Shown here: positions 27,893-35,550 of the stretch, piece by piece
Layout: each line of letters begins with the position of its first letter
How positions within the stretch are numbered: the stretch's first letter is position 1
Origin: a virus
DNA: 55,324 bases
IMG/VR virus record: IMGVR_UViG_3300030419_002654
Span: 1-55,324 of that record
Strand: one strand, 5' to 3'
Translations under genes and position numbers: made by a program
The notes under the pieces: generated by a model
What the model was told of the DNA's origin: nothing
What the model saw: only the letters and a program-made list of their open reading frames with translations
Database searches by the model: none

Positions 27893-28510
27893 TCAGTTTT
27901 GTTTGGCTTCACGTGCCTTTCTCATTCTTTCAACAAACGCTTTCTTTTGAGCTTCAGTCATAGGTTTTCTTTTTCTAGTGGTTTTCTTTTTCTTTTTCTT
28001 ACCACCCTCAACTAAGATTGCTCCATCTTCTCTATATGTTAAAGGTTTCAAGCCCCACGAGACTCGTTCCTCATTATCTAACTCTGGTGTCCATACGTCT
28101 CTTACGTCTGGATACCAAACACCTAGCTCACGTTTAGGTCTACCATCTGGATAGTAGGCCATTGCTATACATTGTGTTTTCACTTTACGCTCCATTCTTG
28201 GTCCAGCAAATTTACTTTGCCAGTCCCCTGTTCTCAAATAGCTTTCCATTTGACCGATATAACTTTCCCAAGTTGTCTTTTTAGCAAGTGCTCCTTTAAC
28301 ACCTTGCACATGATTTCTATGCTCTGCTTGCTTTAATGCTTTAGCTTCTTTAATCCATTCACGAACATTCTTTAAACTAAATTCGTCGTCGTCTGGTTTT
28401 GCTACCACGCTTGCATCATAGTGTTTATATTTCGGTGGATTCTTTTTGAATCTTTCTTCTCTTGCTTTCGCTAGCCTATCAATTCTTTCTTGTTTATCAT
28501 TATTTGTCAT
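27893..28510 (-). CDS. Conserved hypothetical protein, very basic
   Basis: A 205-residue protein with charged ends: N-terminal RIDRLAKAREERFKKNPPKY and a C-terminal Lys run (GGKKKKKKTTRKRKPMTE). The middle has WESYIGQMESYLRTGDWQSK and VKTQCIAMAYYPDGRPKREL. It is likely nucleic-acid associated. No domain I can name. It overlaps the glycosyltransferase-like gene by 11 nt. Confidence 0.75.
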   Translation of the reverse strand: MTNNDKQERIDRLAKAREERFKKNPPKYKHYDASVVAKPDDDEFSLKNVREWIKEAKALKQAEHRNHVQGVKGALAKKTTWESYIGQMESYLRTGDWQSKFAGPRMERKVKTQCIAMAYYPDGRPKRELGVWYPDVRDVWTPELDNEERVSWGLKPLTYREDGAILVEGGKKKKKKTTRKRKPMTEAQKKAFVERMRKAREAKQN

Positions 28511-29300
28511 AGAGTTTCTCCAGTATATGAAATTGTCGCATTGTACCTTTATGATATTGAGCGTCTCCGATTTCTTCGTGATGCCTTAGAGTATTGTGGC
28601 CAGGGAAATAACATTGAGTGATAGGTGCATTTTGTAATCCAACTTTACCTTTAAGAACTCGAGTTAAGTCATTACCCATTCCTAATTTCAAATCATTATG
28701 AAGAGTGGGCCAAAGAACTCTTTGTCTTTTCTTTAAACCTAACTCAGAAAGTATTTGATGTTCTACTTTAGAGTCATAACGTCTAATATGTGCATCCCAT
28801 TCTTCTAATGCAGTCCACAATTCTGCCATAGGTCCAGCATCTATTCTATCACCGACTGTTAACCACTTCTTCATACAATACTGTGCGAACCTTACAGACA
28901 TGGAACAACATTCCATAGCCATACCAGGTATCCAAATATCTTTCTCATCCATATCATCAACTAGTTGAGTCATCTTCTTTGGATTAAGCACATAAGCATC
29001 ATGCTCTAAAATGATAACACGTTCACCAGTTTCAGCTATATGCTTCCACCAATGAAACATAGATGTTAGACATGCTTTCTCTGTTGGAGTGATCTCGTGA
29101 CGAACCTTTTTATACTTTCCCGCACTACTATACCTACCCCAATTAATTTTAAAAGGGGCATCATTAATAGTGTCGGGAGTGTAGCATTGGAATCGCTCCA
29201 CTTCAACATTCCTTACATCCTCCCAAGTCTTCAATGCTATTTTAGAATAAGCAACTGAGATTGGGTTTCTGTAATCACAAATCATTACAGCTCGAATCAT
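28500..29300 (-). CDS. Glycosyltransferase-like protein (GT25-like)
   Basis: A 266-residue protein. EITPTEKACLTSMFHWWKHI followed by RVIILEHDAYVLNP matches the GT25-type pattern (acceptor helix, then LEDD-like metal motif, here LEHD). HNTLRHHEE near the C terminus may complete the site. The acceptor is unknown. Read from its own early promoter (29340-29312) with GGAG upstream of the ATG. Confidence 0.75.
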   Translation of the reverse strand: MIRAVMICDYRNPISVAYSKIALKTWEDVRNVEVERFQCYTPDTINDAPFKINWGRYSSAGKYKKVRHEITPTEKACLTSMFHWWKHIAETGERVIILEHDAYVLNPKKMTQLVDDMDEKDIWIPGMAMECCSMSVRFAQYCMKKWLTVGDRIDAGPMAELWTALEEWDAHIRRYDSKVEHQILSELGLKKRQRVLWPTLHNDLKLGMGNDLTRVLKGKVGLQNAPITQCYFPGHNTLRHHEEIGDAQYHKGTMRQFHILEKLYDK

Positions 29301-29311
29301 ATTTAAACTCC

Positions 29312-29340
29312 ATTATACTACATTTGCGATTTGAAATCAA
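29312..29340 (-). promoter_or_regulatory. Early promoter (leftward)
   Basis: On the minus strand TTGATT (29340-29335) with TCAAATC, a 17-bp spacer and TATAAT (29317-29312). Confidence 0.85.
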
Positions 29341-29394
29341 CCATGCGTATTTCTAGGAATATATATAATAATAGAAAAATAATGCAATTAACTG

Positions 29395-29423
29395 TTGACT
29401 TTTAAGATGGAATCAACTATACT
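29395..29423 (+). promoter_or_regulatory. Early promoter
   Basis: TTGACT (29395-29400), a 17-bp spacer and TATACT (29418-29423). It is divergent from the promoter at 29340 and serves the flavodoxin gene. Confidence 0.78.
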
Positions 29424-29454
29424 CCTTCTTTGTAAGTAGGGCAGGTAATAATCA

Positions 29455-29973
29455 ATGAGTAAACTTAAAATAATAACAGGAAGCGATACTGGCAACACAG
29501 AACAAATTGCCAAGGATCTCTACGACATGATCAGCCCAGTGCACAATGTTGATGTCGATATTGTCAAGGTGCACGAAATAACTCCAGAGGATTGGACTAC
29601 ACATGATTTCTATATCCTGGGCTGTCCAACATGGTTTGATGGAGAATGCTCTCAAGACTGGAACTGGTACTTAAAAGATTTCGGAGGCGTTGACTTTGAA
29701 GGAAAGAAAGTTGCCATATATGGTCTTGGCGATCAAGTAGGTTATCCAGACTACTATTGTGATGCTATTGGTATATTAGCTAAGATAGTTTTACATAATG
29801 GTGGAGAAATAGTTGGATATACTTCTACTGCAGGACATGACTTCAATTATTCGCAAGGAATAGATGAAGGAACTGATATGTTTTACGGTTTACCTCTTGA
29901 TGAAGACAATCAACCACATCTAACTCACGAAAGATTAGAACAGTGGGTCCAAAATATTTCAATTTATTTCTAA
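29455..29973 (+). CDS. Flavodoxin
   Basis: A 172-residue long-chain flavodoxin: phosphate loop GSDTGNTEQIAKDL, the FMN-stacking Trp in CPTWFDGE, and VAIYGLGDQVGYPDYYCDAI with the second ring contact. It carries electrons for low-iron metabolism, replacing ferredoxin, and could feed ribonucleotide reduction or Fe-S assembly. Preceded by its own promoter. Confidence 0.95.
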   Translation: MSKLKIITGSDTGNTEQIAKDLYDMISPVHNVDVDIVKVHEITPEDWTTHDFYILGCPTWFDGECSQDWNWYLKDFGGVDFEGKKVAIYGLGDQVGYPDYYCDAIGILAKIVLHNGGEIVGYTSTAGHDFNYSQGIDEGTDMFYGLPLDEDNQPHLTHERLEQWVQNISIYF

Positions 29974-29980
29974 ATAACTG

Positions 29981-30009
29981 TTGACTTCAAATCGAACATT
30001 TAGTATAAT
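29981..30009 (+). promoter_or_regulatory. Early promoter
   Basis: TTGACT (29981-29986) with TCAAATCG, a 17-bp spacer and TATAAT (30004-30009). Confidence 0.9.
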
Positions 30010-30048
30010 GTACGCATATGTTAATCAATAATCAGAAGGAGATATAAG

Positions 30049-31023
30049 ATGGCACATATGGTAGAAACAATGGCTTACGCAGGGGAACTTCCTTGGCACG
30101 GGCTAGGTGTAAAAGTAGATGATGGAATCGGTGTAGATGACATGATCAAAGAAGCTGGATTAGATTGGAATGTTGAAAAAATTCCTGCTTATTCAGAATT
30201 TAATGGTACTCAGATTTATTCTGGGCACGATATGTTAGTGAGAAGTTCTGATGGACAACCACTAGACATGGTGAAAGAGAACTGGGTTCCAGTTCAAAAC
30301 GCAGAAGCGTTTGAATTTTTCAGAGAGTTTTGTGATGCTGGCGATATGGAAATGCATACTGCTGGTTCTTTACAGAACGGTAAGAGAGTATGGGCTCTTG
30401 CAAAAGTGAAAGATGATTTCACCATTAACGGAACAGATAAGGTTGATTCTTATTTGTTATTAACTAACCCTCATATGTATGGTAGAGCAGTGGATATCAG
30501 ATTCACACCAATTAGAGTTGTATGTAATAATACTTTAACTCTTTCATTGGCTCAAAAAGGAGACTATCAAGTTTCTTTAAACCATAAAAAAGCATTCGAC
30601 GTTCAAGAAGCTAAAGAGCTACTTGGAGTTGCTAAAGGCAAAATGGAGACATATAAAGATATGGCTACATTCTTATCTTCAAAAAGATATACGCCTGAAA
30701 CATTGAGAACTTATTACTCAACTGTTTTTGCTAACCAAAATCCTAAAGTTAAAGGATTACCTTTCAACCCTGCTGACACAGTAGACTTTGAAAAGTATGG
30801 TTCTAAGAATGCTAAACTTGCAATGGAAGTGACTAACACTCAACCAGGTGCACATTTAGGTGAAGGTAGTTTCTGGCAAGCATTTAATGCTGTCACATAC
30901 TTAACTGACCATCAGTTAGGTAGAGAAGCTGACTCAAGACTTAACAGTGCTTGGTACGGTGTTAATAAAGTTAAGAAAGCTAAGGCTCTCGAAACTGCAC
31001 TTGAGTTTGCACAGGCTGCTTAA
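30049..31023 (+). CDS. DUF932 phage/plasmid-like protein
   Basis: A 324-residue protein matching the DUF932 family: ELPWHGLGVKVDDG at the N terminus, YLLLTNPHMYGRAVDIRFTP and RVVCNNTLTLSL in the middle. Common on phages and plasmids; its function is not established. AAGGAG precedes the ATG, and a strong terminator follows the stop, so it is transcribed alone. Confidence 0.9.
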   Translation: MAHMVETMAYAGELPWHGLGVKVDDGIGVDDMIKEAGLDWNVEKIPAYSEFNGTQIYSGHDMLVRSSDGQPLDMVKENWVPVQNAEAFEFFREFCDAGDMEMHTAGSLQNGKRVWALAKVKDDFTINGTDKVDSYLLLTNPHMYGRAVDIRFTPIRVVCNNTLTLSLAQKGDYQVSLNHKKAFDVQEAKELLGVAKGKMETYKDMATFLSSKRYTPETLRTYYSTVFANQNPKVKGLPFNPADTVDFEKYGSKNAKLAMEVTNTQPGAHLGEGSFWQAFNAVTYLTDHQLGREADSRLNSAWYGVNKVKKAKALETALEFAQAA

Positions 31024-31041
31024 TTAGAGTGGACCTAAATA

Positions 31042-31066
31042 AAAGGGCGCACAAGCGCCCTTTTTA
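31042..31066 (+). terminator. Intrinsic terminator
   Basis: AAAGGGCGC (31042-31050), ACAA loop, GCGCCCTTT (31055-31063) and a continuing T run. It ends the DUF932 transcript. Confidence 0.93.
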
Positions 31067-31071
31067 TTATT

Positions 31072-31614
31072 ATGTATTATAAGCTAGAGAATATAATTAC
31101 CCAAGAAGACAGACATCAACTAATAGATGTTTATAGGTCTTTAAAACCTGAGTTGGCTCATCAAGATTATAATTTATTTGATGTTGATAAACGACATCCG
31201 TCCAAAGAACACATACAACGAGATTGCTTTAAAAAGATAGACCAATATGCAAGCAATTACAAACAATCATTTAGACATTATTTTTTAAACTATACAGAAG
31301 AAGGTTTTACAAAGTTTCATACAGATGATGATGGTAATGTTGGGCTAACAATAGTGACACTTATAGACAGGTCAAGGGATCTTGTAGGCGGTGAAGCATT
31401 AGCAATGCTACCTTATACAAAGAGAGAAAGACCATCAACACATTATAGAAAAGGAGACGCTCATCCACCAGGCGATAGAATAATTCCTAAAGTTATTAAT
31501 ATGGAAGTTGGTCAGTCATTAGTATATGACAAATCATTAATGCATGGTGTAGGACAAGTTGAAAAAGGCAGTCGTTTAGTACTGATAAGTTGGTATGGCA
31601 ATCCAGTTCAATAA
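31072..31614 (+). CDS. 2OG-Fe(II) oxygenase, PKHD type
   Basis: A 180-residue protein with proximal Fe ligands HTD (KFHTDDDGNV), a distal His in LMHGVGQVEKGSRLVLISWY and a conserved Arg for 2-oxoglutarate. The ATG lies 5-9 nt after the terminator with no clear ribosome binding site. Its substrate is unknown. It overlaps the next cupin-like gene by 20 nt. Confidence 0.85.
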   Translation: MYYKLENIITQEDRHQLIDVYRSLKPELAHQDYNLFDVDKRHPSKEHIQRDCFKKIDQYASNYKQSFRHYFLNYTEEGFTKFHTDDDGNVGLTIVTLIDRSRDLVGGEALAMLPYTKRERPSTHYRKGDAHPPGDRIIPKVINMEVGQSLVYDKSLMHGVGQVEKGSRLVLISWYGNPVQ

Positions 31615-32116
31615 ATTACAAGGAACAAACGTATACGATAGTTTGTTAGAAGGCTATGATGCGGGATTTAAAGTTTATAGAAACCTGGTAGATATTGATA
31701 TCACAGCAATGGATGTAGCTGAACAATATTTCCGCGCTAAAAAACAAGATGTACTAATTAAAGAAGACAAAGCTAATTATAATAATAGATGGTTCCAACC
31801 AAATTTTAAAAATGGAACTAAGCGAATACAAAGAATACATGACTATATTCAAAAGCAATATAAAACTGAACAATGTGATATCTATGCTAATTGGATAAGG
31901 GACGGACATAATTATGGTCGCCATAATGATACAATGGACGTACTAATATTACAAATATGGAACGAAGTGGCTTACTGTATAGAAAGTCCTTTTGGAGAGA
32001 AAGAACATACCTCATTTACATTATCGCCAGGTGATGCATTATATATAAGAAGTGAGGTATACCATACACCTATCATCCTAGGAGAAAGGATGACAATGTC
32101 TTTCAGTTGGGGTTGA
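31595..32116 (+). CDS. Cupin/2OG-oxygenase-like protein
   Basis: A 173-residue protein with a cupin-type core: GRHNDTMDVLILQIWNEVAY, then LSPGDALYIRSEVYHTPIIL and ERMTMSFSW. His residues in GRHND and VYHTP fit a JmjC/cupin metal site. Function unknown; it is paired with the oxygenase at 31072. The stop lies inside the next promoter. Confidence 0.7.
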   Translation: MAIQFNKLQGTNVYDSLLEGYDAGFKVYRNLVDIDITAMDVAEQYFRAKKQDVLIKEDKANYNNRWFQPNFKNGTKRIQRIHDYIQKQYKTEQCDIYANWIRDGHNYGRHNDTMDVLILQIWNEVAYCIESPFGEKEHTSFTLSPGDALYIRSEVYHTPIILGERMTMSFSWG

Positions 32117-32141
32117 CTTTTGTGAACAACCACTGTATAAT
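32113..32141 (+). promoter_or_regulatory. Early promoter
   Basis: TTGACT (32113-32118), a 17-bp spacer and TATAAT (32136-32141). It lies upstream of the structured leader. Confidence 0.88.
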
Positions 32142-32275
32142 AGACATATGAATCGGTGCACTCAGTCTGGTAGAGTTGCACCCAGCGGAAAGACAGACGG
32201 AGCGGGGGTTTGTCGGTTAATTGAGCGAGGGTCATAACGAGGGGCTACATTAACACCTAATAATGAGAGAAGTGA
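32142..32275 (+). ncRNA. Structured leader RNA candidate
   Basis: A 134-nt untranslated leader, unusually rich in G and C for this genome. Stem P1: GGTGCA (32155-32160) with TGCACC (32177-32182), extended by CTC/GAG. Stem P2: GACAGAC (32192-32198) with GTTTGTC (32208-32214). Stem P3: GGTTAAT (32215-32221) with ATTAAC/CC (32249-32257). CTGG in the P1 loop could pair with CCAG after P1. A riboswitch-like or other regulatory RNA in front of a sugar-transfer gene is likely; I cannot name the class. Confidence 0.6.
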
Positions 32276-33178
32276 ATGCCAAATAATCCACATACAGAAC
32301 TAAGAGTAGATGATCCGTTAGGGGATTCAAAGGACATTAGTGTGCGTGACACCATTAATCCTATAGTTATAAACTGGAAAGGAAAAATAGGATACGGCGA
32401 TATCATTTCTCCAATATCTTATGCATATAACATAGCAGAGAAGAATAGTACTAATGTTGTACTAAGATTTCACTGGAAAGATTCAGAACCAGTAAAGTAT
32501 AAAGAGAAAGACACAGAAACTATCCAACAATGGATAGACATTACAAACAACAATATAATAAAGCCAGCGTTCTGGGACGTAAAGATAGAGCATGTATATG
32601 ATAGTGACTTACCATATGCACATGATAACTATGATGCTAAAGATATGAAACTTCACAACATGAGGTTTTCAATTTATGGTATGAATGATGGCAAGAATGC
32701 TTATAAGACATATAATAAAATAACATTTGTCACAAGTATTAAACATAAACAATCATTACAAGAGTACGGGAAAGCATGGAAGGATCCGTTGGCAGCAACT
32801 CCTTCTGGTATGGCTTGGCCTCGTGTTGCAGATTTAATTAAGAAACGTGGTTGGGATCCAAGATTCGTTCACTATGAAACACCAATGAAGAAATGTATAG
32901 ATACTATGCTAGCTTCAAGATGTGTTATAGGATATCATGGAGCTCATATGTGGATAGCAAGGTGGCTGGGAATGCCAATGATAATATTTTCAAAAGGAAC
33001 GCTAACAGAGAAGGCTTTTCCTTGGGCAATGAAATTTGATTATTGGTCAGACTTCCATCCAGAACTAATTGAAGAGTATATTGAAAAGAGTATACAAAAA
33101 AGAGAGGAAATGATAGATGAGTACAAATACTGGCTCACAGAACCAAATTTTCATAGGCTACGACAGCAGAGAAGTTAG
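32276..33178 (+). CDS. Glycosyltransferase-like protein (GT-B/heptosyltransferase-like)
   Basis: A 300-residue protein. The N-terminal VINWKGKIGYGDIISPISYA is a GT-B style glycine-rich start. The C-terminal SRCVIGYHGAHMWIARWLGM followed by PMIIF resembles the donor-site region of ADP-heptose-type transferases. Preceded by the structured leader and GAGAGAAG. It overlaps the next glycosyltransferase by 62 nt. Assignment to a GT family is tentative. Confidence 0.65.
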   Translation: MPNNPHTELRVDDPLGDSKDISVRDTINPIVINWKGKIGYGDIISPISYAYNIAEKNSTNVVLRFHWKDSEPVKYKEKDTETIQQWIDITNNNIIKPAFWDVKIEHVYDSDLPYAHDNYDAKDMKLHNMRFSIYGMNDGKNAYKTYNKITFVTSIKHKQSLQEYGKAWKDPLAATPSGMAWPRVADLIKKRGWDPRFVHYETPMKKCIDTMLASRCVIGYHGAHMWIARWLGMPMIIFSKGTLTEKAFPWAMKFDYWSDFHPELIEEYIEKSIQKREEMIDEYKYWLTEPNFHRLRQQRS

Positions 33179-33884
33179 AGCGTATGATGTTTGCGTACAT
33201 AGTTTAAGATATTCTACACTTAAAGTAAATAAACTTTTTAGTGAAGATATAGAAGAATATAATAGAGATTGGGGAGAGCCTCAGTCTACTGATTTTACAT
33301 TTACTAGATTTTGGGTTCCATATCTTTCAGATTATAAAGGGTGGTCATTCTTTGTTGATTGTGATTTTTTATTCTTAGCAGATCCTGCTATGCTAATACC
33401 AACATTTGATAAAGACAAAGCTGCTTACGTTTGCAAGCATCCAGGATACATTCCTAACAGTCAAATAAAGATGGACGGAATTCCACAACATAGAGCATAT
33501 AGAAAAAATTGGGCTAGCTTTATGGCTTTTAATAATGAACATGAGAGTAATAAAGTACTCACTCCAGAATATTTAAACAACCATAGACCTGGTTTAGACT
33601 TCCATCAACTTAGATGGTTAAAGGACGAAGAGATTGGATCAATACCATTAGAGTGGAATTGCTTAGATGAGTATTATCATTTAGAACATCCTAAAGCTAT
33701 TCATTATACTGATGGTGGTCCGTGGTTCGAGGACTATCAAGATACGTTCTATGGAGACTTGTGGAAAGAAGCAGAACACAATTTAATTATGCAAAGAGAA
33801 TGGGAAGAAGAAAAAGGCGATAAAGATTTTAAAGAAACACAATCCAAATTAACAGATCTAAATTGGGATGGCAATGAGAGCTAA
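33117..33884 (+). CDS. GT8-like glycosyltransferase
   Basis: A 255-residue GT-A protein: IFIGYDSREVRAYDVCVHSL at the N terminus and the DxD metal motif in FFVDCDFLFLADP. The C-terminal HYTDGGPWFEDY resembles the His-containing motif of GT8. The unrelated first 10 residues lie in the overlap with the previous gene. It probably modifies a phage or host glycan. Confidence 0.82.
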   Translation: MSTNTGSQNQIFIGYDSREVRAYDVCVHSLRYSTLKVNKLFSEDIEEYNRDWGEPQSTDFTFTRFWVPYLSDYKGWSFFVDCDFLFLADPAMLIPTFDKDKAAYVCKHPGYIPNSQIKMDGIPQHRAYRKNWASFMAFNNEHESNKVLTPEYLNNHRPGLDFHQLRWLKDEEIGSIPLEWNCLDEYYHLEHPKAIHYTDGGPWFEDYQDTFYGDLWKEAEHNLIMQREWEEEKGDKDFKETQSKLTDLNWDGNES

Positions 33885-34671
33885 ATTTTTAAATGATGTC
33901 ACAGTTGTAATGACCTGGTATGGTCAGGAGAATCATTTGTTTAATCAAATGCAATTCTATAACAGAATGACTCAAACATATCCAAAGCTCACACCAAGAC
34001 TAATTGTTATTAATGACGGACATGAGAAAGGAAGAGAATACTTCCATGAAGTAATTAAAGTACATAGAGAAAGATTTGATCTTACAGGTATAGATGTATT
34101 AAAGGATGTAGGATTTAATTCACACGCATGTAGAAACTTAGGTGTTAAGCAATGCAAGACAGATTGGATGTTATTAATGGACGTTGATTGTTTTGAATCA
34201 CCTGGCATGTATAAACATTTAAGGTTCTTTAAGAACTTAGATCGTAATATGTACTATGTTCCTAAAGCAGATATGGAGATGCCAGAACACATGGGAGCAT
34301 ATGAATTATTATGTCCAAAAGGAATAGTAAAATATAAGACACATCCTAATACTTGGATAATGACTAAAGAAGCATTTTGGTCAACAGGTGGATACGATAT
34401 AGAATTTCAAGGAGTCAGGCATGGAGATGCTGAATTTTTCACAGGGATAGGTAGGCCAGGAGTAAAGGAATGGGACTATGATTTATTATCAGATGATGAC
34501 GATAAGAGAATGGTCGTTAAGGTTCCAAGAAGAGATCCATTCTACATTAGACAAGAAAGAGGAAAGCAAAAGCAAGCTAAAGAAATAATAGACTTCGTGA
34601 GAGTAAAAAATAATGATCCATATAGAAAATACAGGAAGAAGTTATGGAACACAGAATGGGAGTTTGTGTGA
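33868..34671 (+). CDS. GT2-family glycosyltransferase
   Basis: A 267-residue GT-A protein: VTVVMTWYGQENHLFNQM, IVINDGHEKG, then CRNLGVKQCKTDWMLLMDVD with the DxD-type metal motif, and a later WSTGGYDIEFQG acceptor-side segment. Third of three adjacent sugar transferases. It overlaps its neighbours on both sides (17 and 4 nt), so all are translated together. Confidence 0.87.
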   Translation: MAMRAKFLNDVTVVMTWYGQENHLFNQMQFYNRMTQTYPKLTPRLIVINDGHEKGREYFHEVIKVHRERFDLTGIDVLKDVGFNSHACRNLGVKQCKTDWMLLMDVDCFESPGMYKHLRFFKNLDRNMYYVPKADMEMPEHMGAYELLCPKGIVKYKTHPNTWIMTKEAFWSTGGYDIEFQGVRHGDAEFFTGIGRPGVKEWDYDLLSDDDDKRMVVKVPRRDPFYIRQERGKQKQAKEIIDFVRVKNNDPYRKYRKKLWNTEWEFV

Positions 34672-34928
34672 GCAAGAAACAAGTAGAACTAAAAGTTTTA
34701 AGCTCAGCTCAATTTGCGAAAGCTATTCAAGAATTAGTTGATGAGTCAGGTGGACAAATTACACACTTAGAAGCAGTTCAAGAGTTTTTAGAAACAAATG
34801 AAGAGGTAGAACCCGAAACACTAGCATCACTTATACAAAGAAATCAAAAGTTAAAAGCGATCTTATATGAAGACGCAGAAGAATTAAATTTAGTTGTTAA
34901 AGAAAGTAGACTGCCAGTAGATGAATAG
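34668..34928 (+). CDS. 33: Late transcription coactivator gp33
   Basis: I chose GTG 34668 (GTGA overlap with the previous stop, GGGAG upstream). The 86-residue protein resembles T4 gp33: FAKAIQELVDESGGQITHLE, AVQEFLETNEEVEPETLASL and a helical end. T4 gp33 bridges host RNA polymerase and the sliding clamp for late transcription, consistent with the TATAAATA late promoters here. Position before gp59-gp32 matches T4-like synteny. Confidence 0.82.
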   Translation: MSKKQVELKVLSSAQFAKAIQELVDESGGQITHLEAVQEFLETNEEVEPETLASLIQRNQKLKAILYEDAEELNLVVKESRLPVDE

Positions 34929-35508
34929 AGTGGAACCGTACGAAGCATATGTAAAATACCTAGCACTAAAGAGTCATTTTAGTGATAAGAACTATGATTA
35001 TTTCAAGTACAATGGTAAGGTTAAGGCTTGGCGTACCACATTTGAACAAAGAAAAGACAAGTATTTTTTCTATAAACTAAGCAAAAAGAAGGATCCAATT
35101 GACTATCTTGTTGCTAATTTTGTAGGATCTGACGATTTTTATATAGGAAGCATAAGAGAAGACAAGTCTGATCAGGTGTATATAGAGTGGAAAAAGAGAA
35201 AAGAAGCTCTTAGTTATACCTTCAAAAGCGACCTATCTAAAATGAAAGAGGACTTTAATTCGAACATAATAGTCCCTGAAAATGAGCATCCATATCTATT
35301 AAGGTTATACATGCGTGGAGATATTTGTATTGAAACGTTGACTTTAATTAATAAATGCTGTAAAATGTTCGCATACTGGGATAAAGAATTGAAAGATGAT
35401 ATCATGTGGCCCGATATAAAATTAAAGGCAACAAAGTATGATCCCTTCATCTCAGTTGATATAAATAAGTATAAGGGACTAATAATCTCTTATTTTAATA
35501 AAACGTAA
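34921..35508 (+). CDS. 59: Helicase loader gp59
   Basis: A 195-residue protein collinear with T4 gp59: YVKYLALKSHF, TTFEQRKDKYFFYKLSKKKD, YLVANFVGSDDFYIGSI, and the C-terminal IKLKATKYDPFISVDINKYK. gp59 loads the gp41 helicase onto gp32-coated forks. It overlaps gp33 by 8 nt and sits just before gene 32, as expected. Confidence 0.92.
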   Translation: MNRVEPYEAYVKYLALKSHFSDKNYDYFKYNGKVKAWRTTFEQRKDKYFFYKLSKKKDPIDYLVANFVGSDDFYIGSIREDKSDQVYIEWKKRKEALSYTFKSDLSKMKEDFNSNIIVPENEHPYLLRLYMRGDICIETLTLINKCCKMFAYWDKELKDDIMWPDIKLKATKYDPFISVDINKYKGLIISYFNKT

Positions 35509-35550
35509 TACAACGAATATAACGATATACAACGTATATAAGGAGAAAAT

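Noticed and set aside
32155-32182. tRNA gene
   Set aside because: The D-arm-like segment is present, but no anticodon arm, T arm or acceptor stem can be paired around it.
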